Origin: Inonotus obliquus
Lineage: Eukaryota; Basidiomycota; Agaricomycetes; Hymenochaetales; Hymenochaetaceae
DNA length: 64,000 nt
Direction of reading: 5' to 3'
Assembly (NCBI GenBank): GCA_032164295.1
Contig: JAJHTX010000001.1
Coordinates: forward strand, 3,410,001-3,474,000
Each line of letters begins with the position of its first letter. Within the stretch, counting starts at the first letter, position 1. Both the position numbers and the translations under genes were made by a program. Below, piece by piece: positions 1-11,587 of this stretch. A model generated the notes under the pieces. That model ran no database searches and was not told the origin of the DNA. It saw nothing but the letters and a program-made list of their open reading frames with translations.

Positions 1-305
1 AACTCATCTCAACTCGTGTACGACCTGCGATTATGGAAGACGGAGGTGACATCGAGCTTTGTGAATTCGGCGAGGATGGGATCGTAAAACTCAAACTCAA
101 AGGAAGCTGTCGAGGATGTTCGTCTAGCACAGTAACACTGAAGACGGGTATCGAGCGTATGATGATGCATTATATTCCTGAGGTGAAGGGTGTAGAACAG
201 GTTGAGGATGTCGAGGAAAAGATCGCACTGGAGGAGTTTGAGAAACTGGAGAAGAGATTACATTCCGAGCAAGCGGAGAAAGTACGGAAGCAGGACTCAC
301 CGTGA
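1..305 (+). CDS. NFU1: NFU1-type iron-sulfur cluster scaffold, 3' end only
   Basis: This is the last exon of a mitochondrial NifU-like protein that carries and hands over Fe-S clusters to client enzymes. The open frame already runs at base 3 ([17 protein letters not shown]), so the ATG at 33 is internal and the real start lies upstream of the window. The C-terminal NifU domain is clear: [11 protein letters not shown], then [14 protein letters not shown] with the cluster-binding CxxC (C-R-G-C), then [15 protein letters not shown] and a charged tail EFEKLEKRL. Spacing and sequence match the ordinary eukaryotic NFU1 C-terminus. The stop is TGA at 303-305. The next gene is convergent. Identification is firm; the N-terminal NFU domain and targeting peptide cannot be seen here. 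Confidence 0.9.
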   Translation, partial: LISTRVRPAIMEDGGDIELCEFGEDGIVKLKLKGSCRGCSSSTVTLKTGIERMMMHYIPEVKGVEQVEDVEEKIALEEFEKLEKRLHSEQAEKVRKQDSP

Positions 306-650
306 GTTAGTTCAATCATCTTTCGTCCTTGTCGTTTACTGATTATTTCTAAAGGATGGCACAATACATGTCCGTATAGAGCCTTAATGACACGATGTAT
401 TGTACGGACAGCACACATTGTAATCTACTGCATTACCACGAACTAGAATAATGCAATTTTTGCTTCCTGGTGATTCTTTGCGTACGCCAGGGAGAATTCT
501 ACTCGTTCAAGAATAATCTTATATAATACGATCTGGACATGTGAATCTACATAAAAGCCCATCACTGCAGAATTATGTGAAAGTCGTAAAACCTTGTGCC
601 TCAATACATGAAGACGAGGTATCAGAAAAATAAATACTAGTACTGCGATA
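306..650. other. Convergent 3' flanks of NFU1 and the DUF6534 gene
   Basis: Short AT-rich spacer between two convergent genes, presumably both 3' UTRs. Open frames on the minus strand here are continuations of the DUF6534 terminal exon in other frames. No RNA gene or repeat was seen. Confidence 0.5.
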
Positions 651-3014
651 CTAAAAAGAGATACTAAGATTGTAGTGGTACATGTTTCTGAGAAGGCTCC
701 CTTTCCTGTTAGCCAAACACCCATAAGGCTGTGCGTGCCAAAGTTTGCGAATGAAAGATAATGGACGTACCGTCTCCGCCTCGATTGGAGCGGTATTATC
801 AAGCCCATCCTTTTCCACCCTCTTACGCAGATCTGACTGAGTACCAGGAACACTCTCCATGCTAACGTGTGTGAGCCCACTTGGCCACGTCGCGCGCAAG
901 TCAGTCAACTCGATGGGATCGTTTCTGTGCCCGCGAAGTTGCACGGCACCTCGGAACTGCGGTGTTGCTGCGGAGCGGGATGAGGGCGTTGCGTCTGAGA
1001 GGGAAGAGGTTTCATTATCGTGGCCCATGCCGCGGAGGACTTGTCGTGTGTTAAGCCTATGAAATGATATTGATTGATAATAGCCGCTGCGCGGATGATA
1101 CCGAAGACGTACGTCGCGAGCAGAGTGTTCGCATAAACTAGAAGATCAACAGGTGAGTGGCAGCCGAGAGAAAGGAGCATACAGCGTACGTTTACCGACA
1201 CAGAAGTCAACAGCGAGGAAATAGAACGAGTCGGGTATGACTTTGAACTGGATGCACATGTCAAAAGTTTGGATGATTGAATAGGTTAAAGTCTCAAAAT
1301 CTACCAGGACGACCTCAATGACCACTACGACACTGAAGCGAATCATTGAGGATAGATCAAACATCTACATGAGCATTACTCACGACGTTAGAAGGCATCG
1401 GTTGACCGCATAAACCATCAGTGTGTTGAGCAGCGCATTTGTTCTATTGTAGTAGAAAGCACGATGTTTCAGCCGGAATTGGACCATCGCATAACAGGAA
1501 GATTCCTACCCCCGGAATCCTGATTTTACACTATGTAAGAAATAGCAGAGCGAACATGCGATGAGTACATCGGGGAAGACGGCGGATATCGCGAAAGGCA
1601 GGGCAGCGGTGTACTGGTGGAGGACGGTCTTAGTGCGTGAAGACCGGAACAAACTACGCAACCTTACCGTAATTGAAGGAATCTTGTCAAGTCGCTTCAG
1701 AATGAGCCTGTCTTAATAACATGAGAGATAGAAGATGCTTCATGTGCAAAGTACAAACATCAAGGTGACAGTTTCTAGACATTTCCGGATCAGTGAAATG
1801 AAAGATACGGAGTGCTTATCTGCCCACCTATGCCAAATGCTAAAGTCGTGGATGTACGTCAGTGGTTTGCGCGGATTGTGGGTGAGCCTTTCAGGTTTGG
1901 CATACCAAAGTGTGCGAGGATGGCAACCATCTGAAATGCGGGATATCACTCAAAAGCTTGTGGGTGAAAAGAAATGAGCATACAATAAGAATTGTGAGCC
2001 ACCACATATGTTTGGATACTACTCGGGTTAGCCTGACATTAAACATGGATCCTAGATTGACTTACGTATGTGCACCCTGACGGCGAAGAATCTAACAAAT
2101 CATCGGAATGAATCCGGCTTGTAGAGGAAACACAATAAGGTATAGACATACAGTTGAACAAGAGTCGAAATAATAACCTTGAACGGATCAGCGCAAGGTT
2201 ACCGATACTCGGAAGTGGTCACATACATTGGCCAATATCGAAACCTGCAAGGATCGAGAGAATGAGCGAGAACGAAGCAAAAGGCCAGACATGCTTACAA
2301 ACAGCGACCTATAGAATAGAATAGCATCAACATGGATCGTGAGGCAATATTACGAACCCCTACCATATGCCCGTCCCAAGAGCCGCAGGATTTGCGTAGT
2401 TCACTATCTGTACTCACAACACAGGTCAAAGGCCTGCGTATCGTATAATCTGCCACGAGTTGCATACCAAATAATGATACATGGCATGGCAAACTTCATC
2501 TAGTTAGGATCCGGAGTCACAATCACGGAGACGTAAGAATGCATACCTAAAGCGACCTGCAACGTCTCGAGACACCTTTCATCGTGTTAGACGAACAACG
2601 TTCGCAACTCAATACGTGGACTAACCAGATTGTCGTGACCTGGAATACTCCTCGTCAAAGTTAAATCACCTCCCGTCTGCACTGTGACTCACCAGAAGCT
2701 TTAACGATGTCCTGTCGTTGGGGTAGTACAGAAAGTACAGGTAAGTCTGTTAATCGACAAGGTATCAAAAATCGCTCCGCGTTTATTCCACGGCTAATTA
2801 ACCTGAAGTGTCGTTATTCCGTACATGCTGTTACTGCGTCAGCATTGCGAGTAGACATGAAGAGACCCGATACTTACGCCATCGCGATCATCGCTCCAAT
2901 GTACGAAATACCTAGGCATTGTGTGAGTACTGTGGTAAGTTGATCCAGCGTCTACATCATACCGAAGGTTTCGCTAATGTCCAAATGCACCTCTTCCGGG
3001 GTGTTCGAAGACAT
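651..3014 (-). CDS. DUF6534-family seven-helix membrane protein, about 12 small exons
   Basis: A basidiomycete integral membrane protein of unknown function. Reading 3014 downward, exons give MSSNTPEEVHLDISETF, GISYIGAMIAMAMYGITTLQ, TYLYFLYYPNDRTSLKLL, CHAMYHYL, VNYANPAALGTGIW, VSILAN, VIISTLVQL, FFAVRVHI, SKHMWWLTILI, MVAILAHF, TAALPFAISAVFPDVLIACS with CYFLHSVKSGFR, TNALLNTLMVYAVNRCLLTS, FKVIPDSFYFLAVDF, VYANTLLAT and LNTRQVLRGMGHD. These follow the hallmark order of the family: Y-F-x-x-Y-P-x-D, CH-x-x-Y-x-Y, the L-N-T-L-x-x-Y-x-[IV]-N helix and the YxNxLLATLNxR end. Several exons are under 30 nt. The hydrophilic Ser/Thr-rich tail after LNTR is typical. The exact end is uncertain: 651 is the stop if the last exon has no further intron. 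The start at 3014 is the first ATG before the helix-1 exon. Family assignment is confident; function is unknown. Confidence 0.8.
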
Positions 3015-3730
3015 ATTTGTCTGCCTCTATTCGGCACGGGCTCGGAGACTTTTGAAGGTATAGTAGTTGTAAGGGGATGAAGGGAGGTATATGGAGAGCC
3101 TCATGAGGTACGGCCGCCCTATAACAGCTTGCGTGGCGGAAGAAGTCATATAGAGCCAAGGCACAGCCAGCAAAGGAACGGCATGTCCATGAAGTTCATC
3201 CGATGATGCGTGGGATCAAAGCTTATGTCAGAGGTTATTCCTGGAAGTCGGCGAGGCATCAGATTGAGGTCGAAAAGCCACAGATGTTTTACATAGTTAC
3301 ATCCAACTTCACATAGCTCTAGATGTCGAATCATGATCGAGGACGGTGGGGATCACGAGCTGCTCGTTCTGGGAGATGCGGATGGACAGAGTTGCGCATA
3401 AGGACAAATGGAAAGTAAGACTTCATGTGGGAAATTCCATAAAGTTATATCCGCATCGATGAATGAGCTGAGCACCCGTTTCTCGCGGAGAAGCCGAGGA
3501 GCATGCAACAAGTGCTTCTCGTACTTGTGCAGACCAAAGGAAGCCCCATGGCCTACCAGTGTAAACTACTCAGTTATTGCCCTTGACATGTACATAGAGC
3601 GGCTGCCACGAAGGTCTTGGACGAGATTGAAACTGAAACTGCAATTAGCCTTCGAAAACCCTGGATTACCAAGCATTCAGTATTTGATCGAACCTCCTTC
3701 TAAATTCCGGCCTATCACCCGTACTTCAAT
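3015..3730. other. Unassigned spacer between two minus-strand genes
   Basis: About 0.7 kb upstream of the DUF6534 gene and downstream of the CofD-like gene. It holds small open frames (a 62-codon frame at 3146-3334 minus; the longer plus-strand frame 3408-3842 overlaps the CofD 3' exon). None resembles a known family, and no spliced reading was convincing. It probably contains the DUF6534 promoter. Confidence 0.4.
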
Positions 3731-5841
3731 CTACAATTCGTCTGTGATGTGTTGCAAGGCTGCGCAAACACATTCCGCATCAAATAAGGGCGTACCCGAA
3801 CTGTCGGACGACCCATGCTTCGGCTCCACTTCTATGCAATGAACCCCCATGCCCTGGTCGACAGTCTCCAAATGAGCTTATGTACAATCAACGGAAGAAA
3901 GAGATTATTTACCGAAATCTCGTCCACGTCGAGAGGTACCTGACCACCTCGCAGATGCACAAGGTGCGTAATGAATGCCGAGACGGGATACGACGTGTAT
4001 GTACCTTGAGAAGCGTAATGTGCGTTCAGCGTCCGAGTTATCGCTCTTCAGAGATGCAGGTATAAATTTTCGAGAAGCTGTTGGATGCCTAGCTGGAAGC
4101 TTACTTGATGTAGTCGACAGCGGTGTAATCCGTTGTCTCTCGGTCATTCTTTGAATTCACTTTTCACATTACTTAGGGAGAGCGAGTCGCCTGGCTTGGC
4201 CGCTGAATAGACTCACGTAAAAGAACTTTTGCCTTTAATGTTCGAGATCGCGTAATAGCAGAAGCAACTCCCTTCAGGGCCAGGCACGGGATAATGCTGG
4301 TCATACCATTGTCAGGGGCAGGAGCACATTGCAATTGTGACCAAAACCATTACCTCGTCCAGAGAGATCCGCAGGAATAAACCAAGATGTCCTTCGCGGT
4401 GCATTGCGAAAGGAAGTCCAGATTAGGAGATGGGTGTATTTCGTGGCCATATGCATTAATGTAATACAAGCCTTTGCTTCCGAGTCGTTATTAGCCATTT
4501 CAAAAGACGAACTAAAGAGAATTTGAAAACGCACGACTTATTCTAGATTCGAGAGGTACTTCATATTCTCCATCTTCTTTCGAGAAGACTAGATTCGATA
4601 TACTATTGTGTTCAAATTTAGGCCTTGAGGAAAACTCCGGTTCGGCGGGATCATCGACGGGTAAAGCCATGGCAAAGGAAAAAGAAGACTCGGGCTGAGC
4701 TGGATGTGAGATGTTGCATTGACCAACGATGTTCCTCCCGTTTTCCTAATTTGGGGGAGCAATGTCCTTAGATGCATACGGTGCGAAGGGAATGAATTAC
4801 GAACCAGCTCAACTGCAATGGTCACAGTATGATTCGTGACCAAGACGGGAACAATATTCGCCTTAATTCAATAATCAGACAATCAAGTCGGCACTCAGGA
4901 TAGCTGAACGTACCTGACTGCTGGTTATAGAAGAGAAAAGGAATATCGCGGATGGCAAAGAACGAAAGAAGATCATAGCTGCGGCGAGAAAATAGTTACC
5001 GACGCTTACAATAGTCACATTAAATTAGTGATATGGTTTAATAGAAAGTGTTGAAAGGTATGAGCACCTGCCGTTGCGAAACGAGAAGTTCTTCTGAGCG
5101 CGCCGCAATACCTCACTCTCAAAATAGACCAGAAAGCCTAGAAGCCATGCCTCAGGAAAGTGGACAAGGACATGAAAATAACGCGAACCTCTGATAACTT
5201 CTTTCCTATCAGGAGGTATGCCCGTCCATAATGAACTGCGACCTTCAACGATGTCGCGCCATTCCTCGCGAGCTTCGCGCTCAGAAGACTCGGCGCTCAG
5301 ACGGTATGCCAGCAGATGGCCGATTCTGTCTAAAGGCGAACCTTCTGGCGAAGGAGGTATCAAACGTACGAGGCGCGACCTAATATCACCTGTGAAGGCT
5401 GTTATTGGAAGCCACAGATGAACAAAGGGAGCAATTCACCGATTGAAGGTCCGCCAAGCACCCGGATAATCTCACTAGATGAACCGCCATCGTCTGATAC
5501 AGGTAAGACATAGCATGCATCGCGAAACGCGGAACATATTGAGTTGCATCCGGTGCCACCTGAGATGACTAGAATAGATGGAGCGGTCGAGCGTTCATTA
5601 GGTTGAATCTCGGTATCTGCCGTGGTTGTTGAAGTTGGAGAAGCGATGCTGTAAGATGGACGCCTGCTTGTTGTTGGTGCGGTAGTAATGTCTGGATTTA
5701 CGGGAAGATCAAAGACGGAAGATCCGGGACTGCCTTCAATCCTTGGTGTGGCTAGTCTATAAGATCCTGAAGAGTCGATGGAACCGGACGTTTCCAAAAG
5801 AGAAGATGAAAAGGGCTTGCTATTGGTGATTGAAGGAGCCA
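3731..5841 (-). CDS. CofD/UPF0052 (YvcK-like) family protein
   Basis: A eukaryotic member of the Rossmann-like family that includes archaeal/bacterial CofD (2-phospho-lactate transferase) and YvcK. The fungal role is unknown. After a Ser/Thr-rich N-terminus the exons give the nucleotide-binding start ILVISGGTGCNSICSAFRD, VLPVSDDGGSSSEIIRVLGG, then AREEWRDIVEGRSSLW, DRKEVIR, LVYFESEVLRRA and NFSFRNG, VTNHTVTIAVEL, YYINAYGHEIHPSPNLDFL, AKDILVYSCGSLWT, SIIPCLALKGVASAITRS, LKAKVLL, NSKNDRETTDYTAVDYI, PVSAFITHLVHLRGG and a last exon CIEVEPKHGSSDSSG, TPLFDAECVCAALQHITDEL. The stop is at 3731-3733. I chose MAPSITNSK at 5841 as the start; an in-frame ATG at 5920 would add 26 residues. The downstream neighbour is transcribed in the same direction, about 0.7 kb away. 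Confidence 0.82.
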
Positions 5842-6851
5842 TAACAGAGAAATTGCTTTTGACAAGCCCGTCCACTGAGTCCAGTGGATAGATTTTGTGG
5901 AGCTTAGAGGAAATCAGCAAGCGAGGACACAGGACATATTTACATTGATGTCCACTTTACACAAGTTGTTTCGCCCAAACACGTCAACAATCGTCAACAA
6001 AACGTGTCACTTCGAGTTTTCCCACGGGACACGTAGGAATCTTGAGCGGGATGTGTTGATTACTTACGTTTGATTATTTACACTAGTGACGAATTCGCAG
6101 GAGGTCCCATTTTCTTTTGAACTGTGTGCGGCGCCCTGAGACTAACATATTCCGCCGCAGAACGTCCGTTCACTCGGATGTGGTACCAAAGTTAATCAAT
6201 CCAAAACATGTCAGCTTCGCGCTCTACGCGCTAACGTAGGTTACTAGTTCTGCCGGTTCTGTCTTATATTCTACGTGCCGTTTCTTCGCTGAATTTGAGA
6301 TGATAATAAATAATAAAAGTAGCAGCATCCAGAGAGAATCGCATCAGAAACTAGTAAACCAGAAGAAATCACTGCATCTGCAAGCGCGCTTACTTTCCTC
6401 AGAACATAAAAATTGAGGGTATCACGAGCCTGCCAGTGAGCAAGGTTGATTGCCTGGAGCGGTCCGAACGGATTATCAGACATGACCTACCCTGAATGAC
6501 ATGAAGCTGTACTTCTTCAAGATCTCCAGATCAGTGAAAAGGATAGCACTGTACGATTCCGTTCTCCACTACTACCATATTTCTATGATAAATAAGTCAG
6601 CGTATACAAAATGGCATGGGGGATGTATCTTGCAAACTCCGACACAGATTAGATAATTCAGAAAAGATAACCATTGATCTATCTGTATTACTCACAAATG
6701 GCACGAAAGATATCGCTCAACGATGGGTTTGGACCTGTTCCTTTCTGTCCAGGGTATCGCGTTCTGCAGGCTGCTTTGGGATAGTACCCAGAAATAACTT
6801 GTTCGCGACTGTGTACAAAAGTCGGCGACTTGACGGGGTAACGCTTGGGGA
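5842..6851. other. Unassigned 1-kb spacer, possible missed exons
   Basis: Lies between the zinc-finger gene 3' end and the CofD-like 5' end, both on the minus strand. Minus-strand frames at 6271-6483 (starts MSDNPFGPLQAINLAHWQAR) and around 6560-6850 look mildly protein-like, so a small unrecognised gene or extra terminal exons are possible. I could not build a convincing spliced product. The CofD promoter should lie at about 5850-6200. Confidence 0.35.
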
Positions 6852-8211
6852 TCATTGCGAGCTGAAGGTCAGAGAAGAGTCAATTGAATACGGTGCCTGG
6901 GTGGCCAAAGGCCACTGGCTCTGATTTTGCATGTCCGATACTTGAGTGAATGCGGGAATTAAGGGATCGAGAGAAGAGGAAAGCATGGAAATGTCATCGA
7001 CATATGAACTGGCACCATTGAAGAGTATGTCTGATTCGGAAGGAAGAGCGAGTCCATTTTGCAGTTGGGGTCGGGCTTGCGATTGGGGAGTACTGTCCGC
7101 ATGTAAAGATGAAGAACCGTCTTCCCGCAGAGGTTCTGGGTCAGGCACGAGTCGGATAGAGCCACTACGGAAGGGTCGTGACGCGGAAGTAGCATCCGAG
7201 CTCTGAGTATCAGAGTGCGAACCGACTTGTATTACAGAAGCATCCATGACCTCTCGTATCGGAGACAACGCCGATCTCGCGGCCTCTCGAACGGAGCATT
7301 GGGCTTCTTTACGGGAAGTTGCAGACGATGTACGAGATCGTGATCGGGTTAGTGGACGAGATGCAGAAGCTGATGTCTCGCCTGTTGGCGTCACCGTAGA
7401 CTTCCTTTTTTCCTCGGCAGGCTGCGGACAAGGATAATGCCCAGCTCCACCCGAGCTTGACGGTTTGCCTAGTCCACTCGTAGGCGTAGGCGTAAGCCTG
7501 TCAGTAGCCTCTACATGATTCGAGCTGTGCGCCCTATTGATTGTCTTGGCGACCAATTCTGCAAGACTCGGAGATGGTGCAATCGTCATGGTGTCCGGGT
7601 CTGGAGAAGGAGATGAAGAAGCAGCGAGCTCCCGGAAACTGCTGGACGCACGAGACCGTGAGGCTGCCCGAGAGGAAGGCGATGGTTGCCGATCGTCGTC
7701 ATAGTTGAAAGTATCAGGCGCAACTGCAACAGACTCGGGAATGACTATAGAGAGCTCATGAACTACCCTAGGTTCTGGCTCTGCATCGTCCACAACAGCA
7801 TCTTGATGAATTGAAGGTGAAGGTGAGTGGTCCCCGTCGCGTGTCGGTACCTCGCTTTCTTTGTCTACAGTCAACATAAGACCAACACAAGGCTTTCAAT
7901 GAGCGGTGTAAGATACCTTCATCACCCAACGATACAGTTTCATTCATGAGCAACGAGGTCCGAATACTGTCTTCTGGTACAATGACATTAGTAAAAGGCT
8001 CGAAAGGCAAAAAGTCATGCTCACCGCCAATACTCGTACCATCAAAAGCGCGCAACTCTAACCGTATATCTTCCCTTTTCACAGGGATCTCTTTCGCGAC
8101 ATGATCGTCCAGAACGTGTCTTGCGAGTCTATCACTCGTGTCAAATGTTTCTCTGCACCAATCCCATCTACACACATGAATGGGAACTGGAGAATTAGTC
8201 GATATTGACAT
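6852..8211 (-). CDS. Single C2H2 zinc-finger protein with long Ser-rich tail
   Basis: Two exons (7917-8211 and 6852-7864) join in phase to give 435 residues. Near the N-terminus (about residues 9-40) is one C2H2-type finger: HVCRWDWCRETF then SDRLARHVLDDH, i.e. C-x4-C, 12 residues, H-x4-H. This is the short-linker type seen in fungal regulators. The rest is low-complexity and Ser/Thr/Pro-rich, with acidic patches (VVDDAEPEPRVVHELSIV, FNYDDDRQPSP) and repeated Arg-Ser runs, consistent with a disordered, possibly regulatory region. A nuclear DNA- or protein-binding role is an inference; one finger alone seldom gives strong DNA binding. The start at 8211 (MSISTNSPVP) is chosen because the upstream in-frame extension lacks conservation-like features. 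Head-to-head with VID30, 402 bp apart. Confidence 0.7.
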
Positions 8212-8613
8212 ATTCTGCCTTGAGATCCAAAGCGAAGAACATAAGAGTTGCTTGAGCGTCAATGCAGGCGCCGAAAACGGAATCCCTATTTGGTGTGATG
8301 ACTATGATGGTCAACGACTAAGTTTGAGTGTTTGAGAGTAGACACGCGTGGCTTTCTCTGCGTGACTACACTTGACCTCCTCATCCGTGTTACTGTCCTC
8401 CATCATCTCTAGCGATTGGTGATGTCTCATTAAGGAACTTAAAGCGAAAAAAACGTTCGTTGCATTGGCAAAGCTAAAGGTTGATTGTAACACGACCATT
8501 TGTCTTCGACCTTTGTTCAATACCAGAATCTAGTACGAAAATCGCGAACCCTACGAGGCAGCATCCGGTATCTACAGTGTACCGCTATTCAGAGCAGCTG
8601 CCAACAGGAAGAG
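8212..8613. promoter_or_regulatory. Divergent promoter region, zinc-finger gene / VID30
   Basis: The 402 bp between two oppositely directed start codons must hold both promoters and 5' leaders. An in-frame upstream ATG for VID30 at 8500 lies inside it. I see no TATA box or named operator. Confidence 0.45.
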
Positions 8614-11587
8614 ATGGCTAGTTCAAATAGGCCTCCATCAAGGCCAGCATCGAGAACGCCCTCGATACCCATACCTGGCGCTCCTCGAAGCATAGAAGAC
8701 ATCTTGAACATCAACACACTCGGTTCACCACCTGGTCCTCGGTCTCGTGCCCAAGAAAGTCATCCAGAACAAAGACAGTCACGTACAGTAGCGCGTTCGC
8801 TTTACAGCGGTATTGAAGCGAGTCGGCCGACGGCCGGGACGCGCCACGCAAGCACCAGCAGCAGTGTTGGCTCGAGTCGCCCATCGCTCCTAGGAGGAAG
8901 CGGTCCTCCGTGGGGCTCTCGTGCGGTATCAACCTCCGCTACTCCAACTCTTCCAGGATACTTCGGAATGCAAAATGCGCTTTCAGGCTTTCAGCCGCGG
9001 GTGATCGGAGGATCAGGCTCAGGAATGACGCCAACGGAGAGGAACGGTGCGTCAAGGCAGGATTCGCATGCATCCACATCACCGACAAGACGGCTAGGCA
9101 GAATGTCTACTGGCGGAGCTCGATCATCCCCAACTGCTCGTGATATTCCAATTCGTTCTCATCCTCACCGTCCCGGACTTGCGGCCTCGTCGATTAGTTC
9201 ACCCTATTCCCATTATCATCTGGGAAATGGTGCTCCAATAGCTTTCAAGCGACCATCGTATCTCCAGTACTCTTCTTTACGTGATCTACTGCAAACGGAC
9301 GTCGAAACATCGTTTCCTATTCAACGGCCGGTATCATCATTGGTCTCGGGACGAGATGTCACTCCGTTTACGGAAAGTGACGAAGACAGCGACAGTAGCT
9401 TAACGAGACGGGCTTACGCTCACCGTGAACGGGGACGGGCACGGGAGCGAAAGAGTGCCTATCAAGCCTCTCTTCCTCCAGCGAGCGTCGATCCTATGAT
9501 TAACCTTCCAACACGGTGGAATGAACAAGATCGGAATAAGTATCTTGTTGTCTCTGAGGACGGTCGGAATCTGTCTTTTCATGGTGAGCATTCAATAATT
9601 AGGTAATATATCTGACATGTGTAAGAAGGCAACCTAGGGCCGAATACACAGGGGGAGAGAGAAGCGGCAGCTGCTCGAGCAGATCATCCAATTCCCCCAG
9701 CATGTGGCATTTATTATTATGAAGTTACAATACTTGATAAAGGTTATAAAGGGTATGTTTTCATCACCAATTATTTCAGCTTTTATTTCTGATATCTGTG
9801 ATTCGAAGCCACATCAGTGTCGGGTATGTTGACAATAGCTCACTCTCTTCGCTTCGCTTCTGATTGTATCATAGATTCAGTTGTGCGGGAGTGAGACTAA
9901 ATCGTCTACCGGGATGGGAAAAGAACTCCTGGGGCTATCATGGGGATGACGGCAATTCCTTTGCTTCCGAGAAAGATGGAACGCCGTTTGGACCCCGGTT
10001 TACAAGTAAGCGCACACATTACTCTAAGGCTGTTACACCTCATGTCTTCTTTCAGGTGGAGATGTGATAGGGTGTGGAATTGATTTCAGCGTCCACAAGG
10101 CCTTTTATACTAAGAATTCGACCTTGCTTGGTCGGTTGTTTCGAATTTCCTATCGTCAAGTTGCCTCTAATACTGGGTTTAGGCTACGCGTTTGACAACA
10201 TCGGTTTAGATGACTCCGTCATCTTCCCCTCGGTTGGCTTAAGGACGCCCCAAGAGCACATCCGTGTTAATTTCGGTCAAGAGCCATTCAAGTACGACAT
10301 TGAATACCATGTACAGTGCGCACGAGATCGGGCTTGGGAGAGGATCCAGGCAACGCCAGTGAAGTGGGCAATTGACGAGCCGCGGGATATCTTTGAACTC
10401 GAAGTGGACAAATCAGCAAAGAAGGATTCGTCTGATTCCGAGGTCAAACAAGAGCTTACGGACGTGGAATTTCCTCCATTAGAGATACCTCCCGACTATT
10501 CGGAGCCAATTGACAGACTTGTCCTGTCGTATCTCCAACATCACGGATATGAAAATACGGCAGTTGCGTTAAAGGCACAGATTGACGCGCGTAGGAAGAA
10601 AGCCGCCACTATTAGCAGACAAATGACGACCAAGAAGGAGGAGATGGATGTTGACATTAAGATGGAGACAGACGATAGCTTCCCCGAGAACAGTAGTGGA
10701 CCCAGTCTAAGCGGGACTCCGGAGGAAGCCTCTTGTGCAGAGGCAATGAGGTCTCGGCAGCGTATCGTAGGTGCCGTTCTGGCTGGCGAGATAGATCTTG
10801 CGCTGCATCTTACGGACGAGCTATTTCCGAGCGTATTTGATGCCGATGATGGTTTTCTTCTTCTAAAGCTAAAGTGTCGGAAGTTCGTGGAGTTGGTTCT
10901 TCGTGCGAGTGATGCGCTTCATGCTACCAAGCAGCAAGAAGCACCAACCGTCTCTAATGGCGGTGAGATTCAAGGACCCACGGGGGACGGAGCGATGGAC
11001 GTTGATGAAGGGAGCACCCAACTCTCGACGAATGGGGTATCAAACAATAGTGTACCCCCCTCTATCGGATCTCCTTCCGATTTTGGCGCACGCATGAAGC
11101 GCGCTCCGACTCGTTCTATACCGCCTCCTGCGGTTCAAGCATACGAAGCAGCCTTGAGCGAGTTACTAGCGTACGGAAAGACCCTACAAGCGGAGATGCC
11201 TGGACCGGACTCGTCATCGGGATTGGGCGCGCGCCAGGAAGCGCATGCTCTACTGAAAGAGACATTCGGACTCGTATCGTTCGAGGATCCGCGCGCTGTG
11301 GACGAGGTACAGGCACTACTGAGTCAAGAGGCTCGGGCGAGGCTAGCTGCGGAGGTAAACCAGGCGATTCTTGGTGCGTGTGAGCAGTAGATTGTCTTCT
11401 GAATGTCGACTGATTGATATTTGCCGCCCCTAACTTTTGTATCGATACAGTGTCGCAAGGGAGACCCAGTCGTCCGGCATTAGAGCGGTTATATAGACAG
11501 GCAAGTGCTGTAGTTACTCAGCTTACTCTTTCGGGAGTGGGGGATGCGGCGTTTGCGGACATGCGAAGTGAATTTTTGGATGTGTAG
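8614..11587 (+). CDS. VID30: VID30/GID1 (RanBPM-type) subunit of the GID/CTLH ubiquitin ligase
   Basis: A scaffold subunit of the GID/CTLH E3 ligase, which targets gluconeogenic enzymes and other N-degron proteins. A long Ser/Pro/Arg-rich N-terminus is followed by the SPRY domain: [107 protein letters not shown]. Then a LisH motif ([18 protein letters not shown]), a CTLH/CRA region ([19 protein letters not shown]) and a C-terminal CRA exon ([18 protein letters not shown]) ending at 11585-11587. The fragment HISVG is encoded by a 15-nt exon at 9809-9823. The start at 8614 ([10 protein letters not shown]) is preferred over 8500, which adds 38 uncharacteristic residues. Asp/Ser-rich inserts separate LisH from CRA, as in other basidiomycete orthologues. 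Confidence 0.9.

Noticed and set aside
3408..3842. 144-codon plus-strand frame
   Set aside because: Antisense to the terminal exon of the CofD-like gene, whose minus-strand reading (TPLFDAECVCAALQHITDEL) is clearly the real one.
6946..7206. Plus-strand frames antisense to the zinc-finger protein tail
   Set aside because: They are shadows of a Ser-rich coding region read on the other strand.
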